DNA from: DASTFP01 sp963744345
GTDB lineage: Bacteria > Verrucomicrobiota > Verrucomicrobiia > Chthoniobacterales > Terrimicrobiaceae
Direction of reading: 5' to 3'
Assembly (NCBI GenBank): GCA_963744345.1
Contig: CAVUTD010000024.1
Coordinates: forward strand, 62,001 to 126,000
Length of the DNA: 64,000 nucleotides
This document shows positions 61,552 to 64,000 of this stretch, one piece after another (the stretch's first letter is position 1; every line of letters begins with the position of its first letter). Both the position numbers and the translations under genes were made by a program. The notes beneath the pieces are model-generated. The model worked only from the letters and a program-made list of their open reading frames with translations. It was not told the origin of the DNA and ran no database searches.

Positions 61552-61770
61552 ATGATCAGCACCCGCAACCGAATCCCTGGCAAGGTAAAATCCGTGGCAC
61601 GCGGCTCGGTCGTTTCCGAAGTCCTCATCGAAACCGCCGTTGGCCAACTTACCTCGATCATTACAACCCGCTCGATCGAGGGAATGCAACTCAAGGAAGG
61701 AGATGATGTTTTCGTGATGATCAAGGCCACTGATGCCATGATCGACAAACCAGGCACGCACGAGCGTTGA
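61552..61770 (+). CDS. Mop-type molybdate-binding (TOBE) protein
   Basis: 72 residues from ATG 61552 (MISTRNRIPGKVKSVARGSV); the longer frame is unneeded. Single Mop/TOBE domain: VVSEVLIETAVGQLTSIITT and LKEGDDVFVMIKATDAMID. Such proteins bind and store molybdate in the cytoplasm. One base before the modA start, so one operon. Confidence 0.9.
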   Translation: MISTRNRIPGKVKSVARGSVVSEVLIETAVGQLTSIITTRSIEGMQLKEGDDVFVMIKATDAMIDKPGTHER

Positions 61771-61771
61771 C

Positions 61772-62540
61772 GTGAAAGCGCGAGCATTCCTCCTCTCCCT
61801 GGCAGCGTCGCTTCTTGTCACGACCGCGCTGCGGGCAACGACACTTCACGTGTTCGCAGCGGCGAGTCTCATTGACGCACTCAACGAAATTGCGCCCCAC
61901 TTCGAAAAAACACATGGCGACAAGTTGGTCTTCAATTTTGCGGCCTCTAATATTTTGGCGCGCCAGATTTTGGAGGGAGCGCCCGCCGATGTTTTCATTT
62001 CCGCTGACGAGACTCAGATGGACGGCTTGCAGGAAGCGGGATTTCTCCTGGATTCGACTCGAAAGCGCTTGCTTTCAAATACGCTCGCCGTCGTGGTGGG
62101 TATTGACAGTCACCCTACAAATTTCGTCCCCGCAGCAACTCGCGACGGACGCGGTCAAGCGTTTGGCCTTGGGGGATACTCGGGCTGTGCCCGCCGGCGT
62201 GTACGCAAAGGAGTATCTGGAGCAAAACGGCGTATGGGAAGCGGTCAAGGATCGTGTGGTGCCGACGGAAAACGTTCGCGCGGCTCTTGCTGCGGTCGAA
62301 TCAGGAAATGTGGACGCCGGAATTGTCTACAAGACTGACGCCACCATTTCCAAGGCCGTTAAAATCGCTTATGTCGTGACCCCACTTGAGGGACCCCGCA
62401 TCTCGTATCCGATCGCCATCACGAAAAATTCCGGACATCCTGACGCGGCGAACAGATTTGTCGCGTATCTTGGCACTGAAGCGGCTTTGGCCGTATTCAG
62501 GAAATATGGGTTTCTTGTTGGCGATCGCGCTCTCCCATGA
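61772..62540 (+). pseudogene. modA: Molybdate-binding protein ModA, frameshifted
   Basis: GTG start; signal peptide MKARAFLLSLAASLLVTTALRA is followed by TLHVFAAASLIDALNEIAP and FNFAASNILARQILEGAPAD with FISADETQMDGL, all ModA features. Near 62120 the frame must change by one base. After it, LATDAVKRLALGDTRAVPAG, VRAALAAVESGNVDAGIVYK and ISYPIAITKNSGHPDAANRF continue the protein to 62540. The periplasmic receptor is therefore interrupted, unless the shift is a sequence error. Confidence 0.85.
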
Positions 62541-63917
62541 GCGCTTCCGATTGGCAAATTGTTGCATTCACTTCTTTGATGGCAGCGCTGGCGACGCTTG
62601 CCATTCTCCCGCCCGGGGTGACCCTTGCCTGGTTTCTGGCGCGCGCGACCTTTCCGGGTAAGCCAATCGTCGAAACACTCGTGGCTTTGCCGCTGGTGAT
62701 TCCGCCCGTGGCGACGGGATTGATCTTGCTAAAGCTTCTCGGGCGCAAGGGGCCAATCGGCGGCTTTCTCCACAGTCATCTCGATTTCGATATCGTGTTT
62801 ACCTGGCGTGCGGTAATCGCCGCGATGGCGGTGATGTCGTTTCCCCTGCTCGTGAGGGGCGCCCGGATTGCCTTTGAATCGGTTGATCCACGACTTGAGC
62901 AAGTAGCAGCCACGTTGGGTGCCTCGCCTCTCCGGATCTTTCTAACCATTACATTGCCATTGGCTGTACGTGGGATCATCGCAGGCAGCGTGCTCGCTTT
63001 TGCTCGAGCGCTCGGGGAATTTGGAGCGACGATCCTGGTGGCGGGCAACATTCCGGGCAGAACAACAACCCTTTCCGTTTCCATCTATAGCGATATCCAA
63101 CTCGGCCACGACGACGACGCTTTACGGTTGCTCACTGTTTCGATTCTTTTGGCCTTCGCTGCGGTCTGGATGAGTGAGTGGCTGTTCAAGCGAAGCATGA
63201 CCGGTCGCATGAGCCTCGTTTTGAGAAACGTCCGTCTGAAGCTAAGAGATCTGGCGCTGAACTTGAATTTGCGGCTCGACAAGAAGGTTACCGCTCTCTT
63301 TGGACCCTCTGGCGCGGGCAAAACAACCGTTCTGGAGTTAGTGGCGGGTCTCAGGAAGCCCGACGGAAGGTACGATCGTGCTTGACGGAGTTGATTTGGC
63401 CGATGTCTCTGCGGGCATTTTCGTTCCGCCCCGCGAGCGTGCCGTCGGATATGTCCCCCAGGATCTTGCACTCTTTCCGCATCTCTCTGTGCGCCAAAAT
63501 ATCCTCTATGGCTTCAGCCAACGAGAGTCACTGCATGCGAAAATTTCCCCCGAGAAACTCTGCCGCTTGCTGGATATCGAACGCTTGTTGGATCGAAGGC
63601 CAGGCTTTCTCTCAGGCGGCGAGAAGCAGCGCGTGGCCATCGCACGAGCGCTCCTGACGTCTCCAAGGCTGCTGCTCTTTGACGAGCCGCTGACGAGCCT
63701 CGATCAATCATTGAAGGATCGCATCTTGCCTTACTTCGAGCTAATCCGGGATGAATTCGCGATCCCAATGCTTTATGTGTCACACTCCGCGGCGGAGTTG
63801 ATTGCCTTGTGCGAGGATGCGGTGGTCCTTCGAAAAGGACAGTGCGTGTCACATGGAGCTCCGGAAGAGCTTTTCACTCCCTCGAACGCGATAGTCTATC
63901 GTTTGAGCGAGCATTGA
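62537..63917 (+). pseudogene. ModB-ModC fused molybdate permease/ATPase, frameshifted in the ATPase
   Basis: Overlaps modA by four bases. Residues about 1-220 are the ModB permease (VETLVALPLVIPPVATGLIL; the EAA-type loop around RLEQVAATLGASPLRIFL; FARALGEFGATILVAGNIPG). The frame continues without stop into ModC (VTALFGPSGAGKTTVLELV, Walker A). Near 63369 one extra A ends the frame at 63385. The rest of ModC continues one frame over: DGVDLADVSAGIFVPPRERA, LSGGEKQRVAIARALL (ABC signature) and LLLFDEPLTSLDQSL (Walker B) to 63917. So it is a permease-ATPase fusion, now interrupted or mis-sequenced. Confidence 0.85.
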
Positions 63918-63966
63918 ATATCATGAAGAATAAATCCCTCCAGATCCGAAGTGCCCAAGCCGGTGC

Positions 63967-64000
63967 TTAGAAGAACCTGATCCCGACATCGTCTAAGTAT
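63967..64000 (-). CDS. Possible end of a convergent gene (outer-membrane protein?)
   Basis: The minus strand at the edge reads YLDDVGIRFF then a stop at 63967-63969. An aromatic C-terminal Phe after alternating residues is typical of outer-membrane beta-barrels. Only ten residues are visible, so this is a guess. Confidence 0.25.
   Translation of the reverse strand, partial: YLDDVGIRFF

Noticed and set aside
1..64000. CRISPR arrays, rRNA genes, riboswitches
   Set aside because: No regularly spaced repeats, no rRNA sequence and no recognisable riboswitch; the gcv genes overlap too tightly for a glycine riboswitch between them.

Overview
This 64 kb window is bacterial chromosome, dense in genes and of moderately high GC. 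The ribosomal, glycine-cleavage, TonB/ExbBD and circularly permuted ATP-grasp gene sets, the arginine decarboxylase, and the many large membrane glycosyltransferases suggest a soil Verrucomicrobium (Spartobacteria/Chthoniobacterales, Udaeobacter-like). That assignment is inference from protein style; there is no rRNA gene here to confirm it.

Layout. 1-220: the start of an ArsP/DUF318-type permease running off the left edge. 610-1363: a complete IS1595-family insertion sequence with an 8-bp target duplication. 1.6-7.2 kb ('island A'): decayed phage- or satellite-like genes (P4-type primase remnant, small ORFan genes, DUF4326, a terminase-small-subunit-like gene, broken HTH genes), ending beside tRNA-Thr. 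7.3-9.4 kb: rplM-rpsI with an SGNH hydrolase and a secreted protein. 9.5-15 kb: circularly permuted ATP-grasp/alpha-E protein, transglutaminase and DUF2126 protein. 15-22 kb: FmdB zinc ribbon, rpsN, agmatine deiminase, miaB, 8-oxoguanine glycosylase, tonB-exbB-exbD, def. 22-33 kb: a surface glycan / lipid-linked sugar cluster with two fused glycosyltransferases. 33-39.4 kb: a speA-gcvT-gcvH-gcvP operon with 4-nt overlaps. 39.5-43.6 kb: CNNM/CorC-type protein, tRNA-Lys, hflK-hflC.

44-55 kb ('island B') is a second accessory region. It holds a decayed DNA ligase, an Apea/HEPN-like gene cut by an IS630 element, small stress-type proteins, and an inverted second copy of the island A cassette. It also has a lipoprotein-protease pair and poorly coding stretches. 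55-64 kb: cation/proton antiporter, GNAT acetyltransferase, a frameshifted MpaB-type oxygenase, an FkbM methyltransferase, a DapA-family aldolase, an N-acetylmuramoyl-L-alanine amidase, and a molybdate transport operon (mop-modA-modBC) with two frameshifts.

The strongest new observation is the repeated small-gene unit. It encodes an 86-aa protein, a 124-aa protein (about 84% identical between copies), a DUF4326 protein, a terminase-small-subunit-like protein and an oppositely oriented 88-aa protein. It occurs twice, 46 kb apart, in inverted orientation. The 88-aa gene sits at opposite ends of the two copies, which is what a circular or tandemly repeated mobile unit would leave behind.
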